64,000 nt of DNA from NCBI RefSeq assembly GCF_910592395.1, contig NC_088313.1, positions 17,686,437 through 17,750,436 of the forward strand. Reading direction: 5' to 3'. The position numbers and the translations under genes are program-made. Each line of letters opens with the position of its first letter. The first letter of the stretch is position 1. The DNA comes from Lineus longissimus (lineage: Eukaryota > Nemertea > Pilidiophora > Heteronemertea > Lineidae). The notes below the pieces were generated by a model. It worked only from the letters and a program-made list of their open reading frames with translations. It had not been told where the DNA came from and ran no database searches. Positions 27,148 to 39,214 of the stretch are shown piece after piece.

Positions 27148-28368
27148 ATGAATTACACACCAGGACCTAACAGCACCGAGGTGTCGGGGACATTCTTACC
27201 CACCGAACTCCCGGCTGCAAACATCACGAAAAATATCACTGAACCCCACGAACCGGTCGGGGAATGGATCAAAGCAATGACTATACCGTTCTATGTCGTC
27301 ATCTTTGTCGTCGGCGTGACCGGAAATAGTCTTGTTGTTTTTGTCGTTGCGCGGAACAAAGCCATGCAGACGATCACTAATATTTTTATAACAAACCTTG
27401 GATGTGCTGATATAATGATGTGTCTTCTTGCTGTGCCTTTCACACCACTCGCAGCGTTCCTGGATGACTGGCCTTTCGGGGAGGTGATGTGCCAGATTAT
27501 ACCAATGTCACTGGCGGTCAGCGTCTTTGTTTCAACCTTGACCTCAACCGCCATTGCTATTGACCGATATTTTGTGATAGTTTACCCGTTTAAGCCACGG
27601 ATGAAGGCATGGCTCTGCTTGCTGTTAATAATATCAATATGGATCATTTCCTGTTCTGTCTCCTTGCCCCTGGCTATATACCGTAGGATAACAGTGGACA
27701 ATGGAGATAGACAATGTGGTGAAGACTGGCCAGACATTAACTCAAGAAAGTTCTGCATTATTACGTTATTTTTCTTACAGTATGTTGTACCATGTTGTGT
27801 CATTACGTTCTGCTACTGGCGAGTTTCTGGCGTGCTGCGAATGCGCGCTAAAGCTAAGATAGGAAGTGGAAACAAATCACGGGAAAAAGAAGAGATGGAA
27901 ATCCGTCGTAAGCGAAGAACGAATAGGATGCTGATCGCTATGGTGGCTATATTCGTCGGGTGCTGGATGCCTTTGAATGTCGTTCTCCTGACGCAAGAAG
28001 CCCACCCTAGAATTGAAACTTGGCAATGGCTCAAACTGATTTTCTTCATTGCACATATCATCGCCATGAGCTCCGCGATATACAACCCCTTCCTGTACGC
28101 GTGGATGAATGAAAATTTCCGAAAGGAATTTAAACAGGTTCTGCCCTTCTTATTCTCTGGTCATACACACAGCAAACTGAACGGCAGCATGACGCAGTAC
28201 TCTACTGTCGACACGACACATACGGTTGTCGACCGATCGCCCATGCGCGAACGAAACGGAAGTAACGTTGGGACGGGCAAGACCACGCAGGCGCACTATG
28301 ATGTTGATTCAGAAAAGGTTCATTTGAAAGTTGCCGAGGATGGCGATGAACCAAGGGAAGAGGTATAG
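27148..28368 (+). CDS. NPY/neuropeptide F-type G protein-coupled receptor
   Basis: A 406-residue rhodopsin-class receptor, complete in one coding exon. The extracellular N terminus carries four N-glycosylation sequons (N2, N8, N25, N29). Class A landmarks are present: GN in TM1 (N60), LxxxD in TM2 (D88), C115 before TM3 with C190 in the second extracellular loop, D139-R140-Y141 after TM3, CWMP in TM6, NPFLY in TM7, and an FRKEF amphipathic helix 8. The phrases IDRYFVIVYPFKPRM, CxEDWP in ECL2 and YAWMNENFRKEF are typical of the NPY/NPF/prolactin-releasing-peptide receptor group. Its ligand is probably an amidated NPF/NPY-like peptide; Gi/o coupling is usual for this family. The start is the first ATG after a putative leader-exon acceptor. 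The C tail is Ser/Thr-rich and ends in EEV, a weak class III PDZ-type end. The exact subtype is not resolved. Confidence 0.88.
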   Translation: MNYTPGPNSTEVSGTFLPTELPAANITKNITEPHEPVGEWIKAMTIPFYVVIFVVGVTGNSLVVFVVARNKAMQTITNIFITNLGCADIMMCLLAVPFTPLAAFLDDWPFGEVMCQIIPMSLAVSVFVSTLTSTAIAIDRYFVIVYPFKPRMKAWLCLLLIISIWIISCSVSLPLAIYRRITVDNGDRQCGEDWPDINSRKFCIITLFFLQYVVPCCVITFCYWRVSGVLRMRAKAKIGSGNKSREKEEMEIRRKRRTNRMLIAMVAIFVGCWMPLNVVLLTQEAHPRIETWQWLKLIFFIAHIIAMSSAIYNPFLYAWMNENFRKEFKQVLPFLFSGHTHSKLNGSMTQYSTVDTTHTVVDRSPMRERNGSNVGTGKTTQAHYDVDSEKVHLKVAEDGDEPREEV

Positions 28369-31300
28369 ATACTTTGCGGAAAAACTTCATTGTGATGATT
28401 GGTTGATTCAGGATGAGTTGCTGTGTGATTTGTAAGTTTGTAAATAGGACCCATATACAGTAAAACATGCTTATGTGAATTTGACATTGTCCAAAATGCC
28501 TGATAAAAGTGCGTTGACTAGACTGGTCCTACAAGCAGACGAACTTGATCAAGCATACTCTCTGAGAAGAAAACAGTTATGGATACGGCTCGAATCACGC
28601 TCATTGCACCAGCTTGCATAACAAAGCTGGAACTAACTTATAGAATGATGTGTCACACTTTCATTTACTGGTCACTTTTTATGGTAGAATGCATATAATT
28701 TATATTCAATGTATATATAATGATATAGATATGATTATAACGTCTATATGTACCATAAATTTATATAACGTCAGGTCGCATGTATAGGACAGCTATGACT
28801 TGTGTAGCGTACAGCCGTACGTGTACAATGTATGACGTCATTGTTTCCTGTTGCGCGAGAAATGCTCGTTTGTGGCAGAGTCTTTCATATACTTTATTAA
28901 AAGACTCTGTTTTTGCAAGGTTTGTGCCAAGTGACAAGATGATATTTAGAGGTTTTCGGACCCCTTCATATTCAGTCGATATATATATGTAGATGGCGAA
29001 GTCTTTTTTGTGAGATAAATATATATATATACTCATCGCGTGGTGTTGGGGTATATACGTTTCCACTGAACGCGTTTACGAGATCGCCACGGTATTTGTT
29101 ATTTTGTCCACCCAAACTGAACCGACAGAAGTTTGCTTTGCGATGTCGCATGCCCAGTGCGAATAATGCAAAATTGCATTCACTGCAGTGGAAATCTACC
29201 CTTAATTGTATCTTCCAAGTATTAGTGAGTTTCCCCATCGCTCACGAACATCGATTACGAATTACGAATTCCAAGCACAAATGCTAAGAATTTGCCCTTC
29301 GTGAATCTTCATTCTTGTGTGATGCGGGAACTCACTACGACAGTATTGTCGACGCGTCGCATATTTGTACTTCTTATGATTATCCAGAAACAAACATTCA
29401 GGAACCATTTTACACGTTAAGATTGGCATTATTGATGTTGTGATCAGAGTATTCGTTTAATTGGTCTTGTCTACCGATTAAATATATTAAAATTCGCGCT
29501 TTGACTTCACCTAGCATCTAATTACAGCACGCTTTTCCCTTTACAAACGTACCGACTGAAAGCGATCGTCTGAATCTGTTACTTTCGTGTTCCCCTGGGA
29601 TAATTACCCGCTAAAGTTTTTCCAATTAAAAATAGCGCAATTTCTTTTCGCGTTTGGACGTTATTCACGAGCACTTTGCACCCCATGAATTCTAGATTTA
29701 GGAATACCCGTGTGCGGAGAGTCTGTTGAATCGTGGATTTTGATATGGATCGTTAAAATGGTGAACGAAATATGTGTAATTTGCATGTTCTTGGGATGAA
29801 TGGTGTAAGACTGCGTCGAAAAAATAATGGGCCGAATCGACATATTTTGTCGTCTCTCAAAGCGGTGTTGCTGATAATTGGCATTCCATTTTCTCATCCG
29901 CGTTCTCCCACATGTCCAAGTCTCACCACTGATAACCACCGTTAAGTGCTGACTTGCTCATATGCGTACTTTTTACATTGTGGTTAATATAGCTTGGAAA
30001 GTCATTGTGTTTTTTTAAGTAAATCACAAATACTGCAACATCGCCCCAAGGGTACTAGTATTTGAGATGCGGCCAACCGGCATGATTGTAATGCATAGTG
30101 TTGTCCCCTTTTGGGGTGATATGCCCAATCAGCCACTGAGAATGCAATAACACATTTTGCTACCATCGTTGTTATCTGGTTATTGCTAAGAAATAATGGT
30201 TTTATCCTCTCAAAAAGTATAAATTAATTGGTTTGCCATAGCTGGAAGAGTGAGAATGCGAGTGTGGTTGTGTGAACGAATGGCCCATACGAAGGACACT
30301 TCAATCGTATAGTTAAAATGCAGTTTTAAAAGCTATGTGTATTTACAGTATGTGTGCACTTGGTCGAAGTATCGTAGTACGAAGTCCAACATTTCCGAAG
30401 TAACTTGGGTAGAAAAAAATTTGCGGGAAGATTAGACTTTCGGCATTGTTGGAATATTTACAATCGTCATGAACAGGCACTGGTGATCCGGGGTTTTTTC
30501 AGGCGAATTTGGACGATTGTGTGTGTGTGTGAGTGCGTGTGGGTGGACCGTGCATCTCTCAGAAGAAACAGATGAAACAACACACAAGAATAAGTTGTCG
30601 GCATTTCCTGAAAGCTGTCGGCAGTATTCCGTCGTCAGTGATTTTGCGGCACACACTGTCATTGTCCTCCACTTTGTTACTTCCGCGCTGCCTTTTTCTC
30701 ATTCTGCTTATCATCCGAATCTAGAAGAAGCGCCGAAACAACATAATTGATCGGGGATCGGTAAATATATACACAGGTACATGTGCCGGTATTTGCTCTA
30801 CCCTGTTACGACAATTGTGATTCCCAACCACCAGTTTTCCGCTTTCATAAAGTAAGCAAAAGATGTATGGACACGGCAGCTATATTCCGTCGTGATGCTG
30901 TCCTGATTTTTCCAGGATAGGCAAATTCAATTGAATGGTAACAGGGTGTGGATGGAGAAAACTGGATACGAAACAATCAAACACGCTAAAGTTGGTTTAA
31001 CCAATCCCTTGTTCATTTATTGGAATCGTAGAAAGCAAACAGGAAAAGCAGTTTGACAATCCAACGCATTGTTGACATTCAACCTGGTTGGAATTATGAG
31101 ACGAAAATGGTAGGAACAAGCAATCCATTATTACCTAAAAACTATATTACAACCAATGCATGAAACCCTTGTTTGGTTTGCGAAGTTGATCTGAACTAAA
31201 CCAGCAACTCAATACCATCCATCATCTTGGACGACTCATCGAACTGGAAAAAACATTCATATATTATGTTATTTGCAGAACTTCTCACGAAGTAACTAAA

Positions 31301-31955
31301 CGATCTTTGGTCGATACTGACCAAGCATTTCCCTCCGGCATCTCTGGCCATTTGCTGTATCATGTCAGCTGAAGGCATTGATTTGCAAGTTCATGTTCAG
31401 GATGAAGACACAACTAGTTTGTTCAGATGGCAAAGCGATACACAAGTCCACTCTGCATACAAATGTCAGAAGGCTTCATCTTTCTGCGTAACGAGATGAT
31501 AACACACCTGATAGAAAGACTTCTGTGATGTTGTCTAAGCTTATCAGGGGACAGGCCGCCTGTAACTTCTCCGATGCATCTGTAAGTGAATAAGTAAGCA
31601 CTGGCACAGGCCATGTCTTCATTCTTCGCTGACTAAAGGTGCGTGCACAGATTTAGTAATAGACAGGATCTCTCTATTCTCTCTTACCGGATTTTTTCAT
31701 TGTTCTCCTTGAAAAACAGATAAACAAGAAACATCGCGGTAAGACGGGAGTGTCTGCATCGTTGGGTCGTAAAACGTGAACAGATTATACTTTTTATTTT
31801 TCTTTGTGAAAAAAATGTACAGAAAAACTCTAACATCTGACAACTAGCCGCAGCTATACATTTACGTTGGGTGGGGAGTGAATTCGTCTATTCAGGATTT
31901 TCTTTGAGAACGTGTGACGCCAGAGAATTGAAAACAGTGACAGCGAAGTGCGTTT
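28369..31955. other. Intergenic region downstream of the receptor
   Basis: It holds AT-rich dinucleotide runs (near 28,700 and 29,017-29,032), a short GT run at 30,517-30,530 and short ORFs. A 60-codon minus-strand ORF at 31,196-31,378 has protein-like composition and contains an acceptor-like sequence (TGTTTTTTCCAG) at its 3' half, but no partner exon was found. No gene is called. Confidence 0.5.
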
Positions 31956-32394
31956 AAGCCCGCTGCACACTAGCCGCCAACTTTGGCGACAAGAAGCGTT
32001 CAGCTGACGCCTCTCGACGCCGAAGTTGGCGGCCAGTGGATCCCGGTCAGAGCACACCTGCCCAGAATCGGCGTCCAGTAGCGTCTTTTCCGCCACTTTA
32101 GGCTGCCATTTTGAAATCATGTGACATCAAGACGCATACTGATTGGCCATAGCCTCGCCGCCCACGCCAATTCAAGCGGCAATCCGTAGCACACCTGGCT
32201 TCTTCTTGCGTTCAAACGCGGCGACACGCGTCAAAAATCAAAACATCAAGATCAAGATATTTGGCGTTTAGTTGCGGCAAGTCGCGTTCGCCGACGCCGT
32301 TCGTAGCAGACTAGGGATTTTTCAGGCGTTCAGGACTCTTGCGGCAAAAAACGCCTGTGAACGCCGAAGTTGGCGGCTAGTGTGCTACGGGCTT
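31956..32394. mobile_element. 439-bp foldback MITE with ~33-bp terminal inverted repeats
   Basis: The left end (AAGCCCGCTGCACACTAGCC..., 31,956-31,988) is the near-exact inverse of the right end (...GGCTAGTGTGCTACGGGCTT, 32,362-32,394). A second inverted copy of the right-end core sits at 32,018-32,046, so the left ~90 bp can fold on itself; weaker copies occur near 32,290-32,320. There is no coding capacity, and the interior is GC-richer than the flanks. This is a non-autonomous DNA transposon of foldback type. The target duplication is unclear (TTT on the left, TAT on the right). Confidence 0.82.
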
Positions 32395-35300
32395 TATTGT
32401 TTCTTTTTCTGATATCAAGTCACTCCAGATCATGTTCCTGCCGGTCTAGAAATGGGTGTGTGAATGCATTTGGATCGACATGTGTGAATCAGATCAGTGA
32501 CTCTCTAATTAGTGTGATTATTGACGGGAGTTCCTCAATCTGGAGAGTTCATGTTGTACATGAAACTTAAAATCTTCTAATCAGTCTGCCGGCAGACGAT
32601 GCCACCCAATGTTTGACCTTGTCAGTGTCGCTTTTCTGTGTAGAACGCGATCATAGGCCTACTGTCGCGTGCAGAGTCTAAGAACTCAGGGGATGAAATT
32701 ACAGAAGATTGATATCGTCCCACGTGTTTTTAATATAAGCACCAAACTGTAAAAATGAAAGGTTAATATGCGGTGTACATGTAATAACGACTACTAGTTT
32801 CTCTTTGGAAACGCCCACTTGACTATGTATTGCCTTTCTTTTAATATGTATATAAGTGCCAAACGTTTGTCAATTTAAGAGCACAGCATTAACTCCCGCA
32901 CCTTTAATTACCGATGATTTTACATTAAACACCCATTGTTAGTTTTACTCGGATTGTGTTGGTTCCGAGGAAAATTGTATTAGAGTTTAAAGCCAAAGTC
33001 CTGTTACAAATTTGTGTTCATACCCTGAATGTATGTAGATCGAAATTATTGAATCTAATTTTATTGCAGCTCGGAATCCAATTGGACGCTGTCATTCATG
33101 ACATACCATGTTGCTTGAATCCTTATGGTAAGCATACGGGCAGGGCAGAGCTGAGGTTGAAAGGTATTGACCCATTTTGACTAGTTGTTAAAACTGTGCT
33201 TCGTTTCATTTTAACTAAACATCACCTAGCTATGACTGTAAAGTATTCTTAGTATTTTTCACACTCGTTCTCCTAATATACATGTATATATTTGGCCGGA
33301 ATTTTGGAATGAATTCCAAAGTCTTCAACGGTCATTACGTTCTATCATTAACTACTTTCCGAAAGCCCTTCGTAAACGTCGTCGTCGTCCTATTGGCCAA
33401 TCAGATTCTCTAAACTCCTTCTTCAACACAGCCAATCAGAGCGTCGCGTATTTTAGTCAGACGACTGGTCAATTTTGTGTCTTCCTTTCGGAATGACGGT
33501 AATGGACATCATGGCTCAGCGTCAACTTGCATTATTACATTTTATCAGCTAATGAGAGTCATTTGTTCTATCATTGAATCAACTGACCAGCATTGTCAAA
33601 AAACCGCATGACTGGCCAATGGCTATAGCATACATACATGTGCATGTACATTTACTGAGCTATGGTGGCTGTGGAAAGAAATAGCATTCCGCGATAATGA
33701 GGTCACTGCAGCTGCTGCCCTCTATTTCCCCATCGCTGAATTACAGGCAATGTCGGACAAACATGCGGTTTCGTAATGGATTCAGGCTTTCTAACTAGGG
33801 CAGTTAGATTCAATCTGGCACATGTCCGAGTGTTGGAAATAGTGTACATGTACTACATAATTGTTCTGAATATTTCTCTCTCTGACTCTATGGTATCATT
33901 CATGCTAAAAACAATGCGGGGTCAAAGATAATTGACTTTGAAATAAGCTCAAATGCGTAGAAATAAATGTCGATGTCCGACTGTCAATATCTTATTCAAA
34001 TGACCTTGTGAGCTATAAATAGTAACGTCGCGGAATGCTATTAGGCAGGTTTCACAAGCCTTACGAGGTGCAGGGAGTTGTCTTTATTCCAATCCCTACG
34101 AAAAGCTACGAAGGAGGTATGCAAATGCATTTTGTCGTTCGTGATGTGCATTTAGATGTTCTAGTATAACCCCAGCCTAGATCACAGACAAATGCAGAAT
34201 GTAAAGTAGCTGCGATAACCAGCGCAAACGACAGATTTTTGTTGCATGCGATAATTGCGGCTCCCAACTACATTGGCGCTCGTTGGCGAGACGCTTTAGA
34301 CACGAGCGACCGATGTGCCATAAAATTTGTATATATGTACTCGAAAACGGCAAAATTGTACATGTATATAAAATATTCGATTATGTTTACATGTAGTAGC
34401 ATAATTAAAAGCTGGTTCGATCACCACTCGAAGGCAAATGTAAAAACTGCCGCTGTTGCACAACTGAGATGAACCGGACCTTGGCTTATACATGTGCAGT
34501 TATGTGACCAAATAATGTGCGACTTAGAATATGTACAATGTGTAAAAACAAAATGTACGAACGTTGTGAGCATATAATGTTACATATATTCAGGTTATGT
34601 AATAAATATCTATCTCTAGGTAGATTCATCGTTGTTATTTATGTCAGGTCCATCTTGACCACCGAGGTTTTTGCATCTTATCAAGATTTGATATACCCCG
34701 GCTATGTTTAGAGGGAGTATCGACCATGAGATTCATGATGGTCAGGTCCAAAACTTGAAGAATATCTTTGAAGATACGCCAGCTTCCGAGTCAGACAGGG
34801 ATCACCCGACGGCTAGTTGTCGCCGCCAAAGTGTGCCTGGACCACCAGTAATTACGAGCGGCGTGCCTGTCTACGGGCACTCTGCGGGTCCAACTGCGCA
34901 TGTTCTGTGGCAAATGGGTCAAGGACCTGGGAGGAGGAGTGGAACAAACAGACAATAGAATAATAGCTTCTCCGTTGCCCTTTGCCATACTTAGGATTAG
35001 TTCATGTGAGTTACGGCACCGAATGACCAACTGGTGAAACAGATCATTCGTTCTGAAGAGCCGTCACGAACATGGCATCACAATTTCATTATGGAGTACT
35101 TAGCAAGATAATCTCGCTGACCGTGCGTGTGATTCGATTACTGCATGGTCGGAGCACTGGTAAAATTGACTTGCTTATTAAGAAAAAGAAATTTTGAAGG
35201 CTTGATGAAAGCCATCCAATGTGACCAAAGCTTTGGTTAGGTACTTCAATAAATGCGCTTCCTGAGAATTCGGCTCTCTAATATCAAATTAGGGCTCAAG

Positions 35301-36165
35301 TTGGGTCCCACGATAGGTCCCATGTACATGTGATACAAAGACATCGGTCCGTGACAGTTATTCATCCAGAACATAATGATAATGGCTCACCATGGCAGAG
35401 GGATGTCTCTTGACACCATCTGCCTTTGTCTCTACCAAGACATATAGGCAAAGCAGCTCAAACGAGCTTAATTATAGTTCCTCGCTCAAAGCGTTTAGGC
35501 ATCCTAATCTTCTGCCTAAGGGATGTCGAGAACATAGACAGTAAGGGCACAGTCGCCGTTTATGTAAAGAGAGCAGGGACAATTTCTCCAATTACAATGT
35601 TATGTGTAGTCAGTCCTTGTCACATCCCCCTGGACAGCGGGAAATCTTTTCTTACAGGTTTGCAGTCCACTGCATCCGTGGGGAAAACATGAAGAAAGCT
35701 GATCAACATCGCCCAATACATTCTCACCCAGTTATCAAAGAAGTCAAAGAAGCTACGTAAACACTAAAACCAAATATCTTCTTTTACCAAGCCTAGAAAT
35801 AACAAACCCGTATCCTTTTTCCCTTTCCGCTCTTTCCTCCGCAACAAGTTTATCTAACCCTAGCAATCTACCAACAAAGCGATAAGGTCTTCATAGCAAT
35901 TATGAAATTGGCCGTGGTCTTTCATGCGCAGGCTTTGAAGTCGCGTTTTTCATTTTCGTAATCTACCATCACGCACATCAGCGCCGCGAACTCAATCATG
36001 GCCGAATGAACAAATGACAACCAATCTATTACAATGCTGCTGAGGCTTTCTTGATGATTAATCCAGTGTCAACGACTGGTGACTATTTGTTATTTTTGGA
36101 TGTGACAACGAAAATGAAGACAGGTCGTTGGGTTTTTTTTAAAATATATGTGCCAGCTCATCCGA
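32395..36165. other. Gene-free intergenic region
   Basis: No coding exon is recognised. It is rich in ACATGT/TGTACATGT words between 33.6 and 34.6 kb. It contains the CCAAT pair listed separately. Confidence 0.5.
33392..33440. promoter_or_regulatory. Possible NF-Y site pair (CCAAT boxes) without an assigned gene
   Basis: A palindromic ATTGGCCAAT (33,392-33,401) continues as CCAATCAG, and a second GCCAATCAGA lies at 33,431-33,440, about 34 bp away. Paired CCAATCAG boxes are typical of NF-Y-bound promoters. No gene start is seen nearby, so this may be an orphan promoter, an enhancer or chance. Confidence 0.3.
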
Positions 36166-36583
36166 TTCGAAATAAATGGCGAGTCGAAATTAGAATGAAG
36201 TGCAACTGGAACAACCACAGGGAGGATTCGAAATAAAGGACAGGTCGAAATTAGAAAAGCGACAATTTGACAATCGCGATGAGGATGCGAGATAAAGACA
36301 GTCGAAATTGGGAAAACGACAATGGAACAGCCACACGGAGGATGTGAGAGAAAGGACACGTCGAAATCAGCAAAACGACAATGGAACAATCACTATGAGG
36401 ATGCGAGATAAAAGACAGTCGAAATCAGCAAAAGGACAATGGAACAATCACTATGAGGATGTGAGATAAAAGACAGTTGAAATCAGCAAAAGGACAATGG
36501 AACAATCACTATGAGGATGCGAGATAAAAGACAGTCGAAATCAGGAAAACGACAATGGAACAATCAATATGACGATGCGTAAA
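36166..36583. repeat. 58-bp minisatellite, about 7 copies
   Basis: Units contain GAGGATGCGAGATAAAAGAC, AGTCGAAATCAGCAAAA and GGACAATGGAACAATCACTAT in order. Central copies are almost identical and the outer copies are progressively diverged, the usual pattern of a minisatellite homogenised from its middle. A period of 58 is not a multiple of three, so no coding role is expected. Confidence 0.9.
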
Positions 36584-36622
36584 AGTGATAGAAAAAACTG
36601 AATTTCAGGACATGGTTTATAT

Positions 36623-36672
36623 TTGACCCAAGGTTTTTATGATATTTTAATATCATAAAAACCTTGGGTCAA
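36623..36672. repeat. 50-bp near-perfect palindrome (24-bp arms)
   Basis: Arms beginning TTGACCCAAGG and ending CCTTGGGTCAA pair at all 24 positions around a central TT. It begins 40 bp after the 58-bp minisatellite. It could extrude as a cruciform, or be the fused ends of a very small inverted-repeat element. Confidence 0.95.
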
Positions 36673-37181
36673 TGTCTTAAAAGGCATTTGTTTGCAAACA
36701 TTGTGTGACAGGCCCCTGTTTGAATACGTGACAAAGACTGGAGCTGGATAGGCCAGAGATGTAATTGCCAATTAGTAGTACCCGAACATGCAGTTGATAA
36801 AAAAATTAAATCGAAGCGTTATCTAAAAGCGTTTCGCTCGAGGTGTTAATTAATTTGAAGAGACATTACAACTACACCAACAAGCACATTTCGCATACGT
36901 CCATCTCGTCAGAGCAGGTTAAACCGAACAAAGGTGTGCAGAATATAGCAAGGTAAGACAAGCGCCGCCTGCTCCCAATCGCAGCAACTGCTAAGACCAG
37001 AAATGATGATGTGTCCGAGGGTTCAGCATCGCAGTCTTCTGAAGATGACAAGAACATCAACAATGTCTCAATATTCTGAACTGAAGGGCACTATCACAAC
37101 CTGTATAGAATACAACAGGACCATATCTTGAGTAAATTTGTGTAACCATTGTCAGCACAAATGGATGTTCTATGTATGTTC
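36673..37181. other. Spacer between repeat arrays
   Basis: I see no gene or distinct element. Confidence 0.5.
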
Positions 37182-38775
37182 TAGTATCACTAAAGACACG
37201 CCATAAGTGGATGGCCCACCTCTGTAACAATGGCGAAACATTACCGTCGGATGTCCCACCTAAATGAAGACAGACTACCAGTGGATTTCCTAATAATAAT
37301 AACTGTTTGCTGTGGCTGCAGTAGTCATAGTGACATCCTGCCGCTACAATCGGTCCTTCATTTGAGTATCGGCCAGTTGGCCTTGTCGTGGGCACGTTGC
37401 CGTAGTCGATGGAGATGTATCGCAGTGCGTAGTTGGCCCAGTCCGGCTTGTTTGAGGTCTGTGCGCGTGTTGCACCAAGTAGGTTTGTGCAACGCGTCCT
37501 TGTGACAGCAAAGTCAAGTGCCCTTTGGGTGGATGTCCTAACCTGGCTGGTATCAATAAAGACACACTTTGGGTTTGATGTCCGAGCTCGGTATCAATGA
37601 AGACACATTACGAGTGGATGTCTAACCGTATAATCAATGAAGGCAAACCACCGGTGGATGTTCTATCTTGATAACGATGACTATGCAATACCAGCGGATG
37701 TCCTACCTATATGAAGACAGGTCGCCATCAGAGGTTGTCCTACATTCGTATAGTGAAGACGCAACTCCTGTGGATGTCCTACCATTGAGACCAAGGTAAA
37801 GGACACATCATGGTATCAATGAAGGCACACAATCAGTGAATGTTCTACCTTGATCATTGAAATCACCCCACAAGTAGATGTGCTACATTCGTAACAACCA
37901 TACCACTTCGTATCATCCATACCATGATAGCGGGTGCCTGCAATCACAATCTCCCAACATACCAATCGTGAAAGTCCTGTCTTGGAATCATTGAAGGCAC
38001 ACTACCAGTGGATGTCCAGCCTTGCTATTAATGAAGACAAACGCCACCAGTAGAAGTCTTATCTTCAAATGAAGACAAGCCACCGTCAGTTGATATCCTC
38101 TCTCAGAATCAATGAAAACACACCACTAGTAGATGACCTATCTTAGTATCAGTGAAGACAAACCACTGGTGGATGTCCAACCTTGGGATCAAACACACCA
38201 CTAGTATAAGTCCTGCACAATCAGTGGCTGCCCAACCTTGATATGAATGACCACACACCATCAATGGATGTCTTACCTTTGAATGAAGACACACCACCAC
38301 CAGTGGATGTCCTACCCCAGTATCAATGATGACACACCACCAGCAGATGTCCTGCTTTTACATCAATGTAGACACACAGCAGTGGTTGTCCTACCTTGGA
38401 ATCAATGAAGACACGCCACTGGTAGAGGTCTTACCTTTAAATGGAGACACACCACCACCAGTGGATGTCCTACCCCAGTATCAATGATGACACACCACCA
38501 GCAGATGTACTGCTTTTACATCAATGCAGACACACAGCAGTGGTTACTTGGAATCAATGAAGACAAAACAACAGTGGATGCCCTATCTGATAGTGAAGAC
38601 ACGCACAAGCAGTGAATGTCCCACCTTGATATCAGTGAAGACAACCCTCAAGTGGATGTGCTACCTTGGTATTAATGAAACACACCTCTAGTGGAAGTCC
38701 CATCTTTGGCTCATTGAAGGCCCACTACTAGTAGATGTCCAATCTTGCTATCAATGAAGACACACCACCAGTGGT
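37182..38775. repeat. 1.6-kb degenerate array of a ~39-bp unit
   Basis: About 40 diverged copies of a unit reading roughly ATCAATGAAGACACACCACC, then AGTGGATGTCCTACCTTGG. A higher-order copy is visible: the segment from about 38,273 is repeated at 38,431 (158 bp, four units) with few differences, showing recent local amplification in an otherwise old array. It lies just downstream of PUS1. ORFs across it are products of the repeat. Confidence 0.9.
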
Positions 38776-39077
38776 AAGATAGAAGCCTTCCAAATGACAT
38801 ACATGCAAGGGTTCCAATGTTGTCCCAGTTACATGAGCAGCCAAAACTACATGAACTTTTTCAAGGACTACTCGAGTTGCCAAGTAAGGTACTTAGGTCT
38901 CTGTCTTCAAGACCACAGTGAGAGAGAAGCTATGGCAGAGACAGAAGGGTCCTGATGTTGACCAAGGTCAGAGACAAATAAAGAGAACACTGCAGATGAG
39001 GCACATGCTGATACACAGCACTCCAGCTTGCAAAAAACAACAACAAAATACATGTAATAAAATGCATGAATCCATTG
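38776..39077. other. Spacer between the minisatellite and the PUS1 3' end
   Basis: I see no gene. Confidence 0.5.
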
Positions 39078-39083
39078 TTTATT
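39078..39083 (-). terminator. Poly(A) signal for PUS1 (AATAAA)
   Basis: AATAAA on the minus strand, about 130 bases past the stop codon of the distal PUS1 terminal exon. No equally good signal was seen directly after the proximal terminal exon at 39,896. Confidence 0.55.
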
Positions 39084-39214
39084 TCTTTTCTACAAAATAT
39101 CGACATCTTCAATATAAATGGAAAGTGACTGGCATTCAACCCTCCCAGGAAACCCCAGACCGACTAACCCACTGACATAACAAACTGACCACAATTAGAT
39201 ATAACCCCCATCTC

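Noticed and set aside
36623-36672. Palindrome as a transcription terminator
   Set aside because: Hairpin terminators are bacterial; this is eukaryotic DNA and no gene ends here.
37057-38300. ORFs across the 39-bp array
   Set aside because: Generated by the tandem repeat; they change frame and composition with unit variation.
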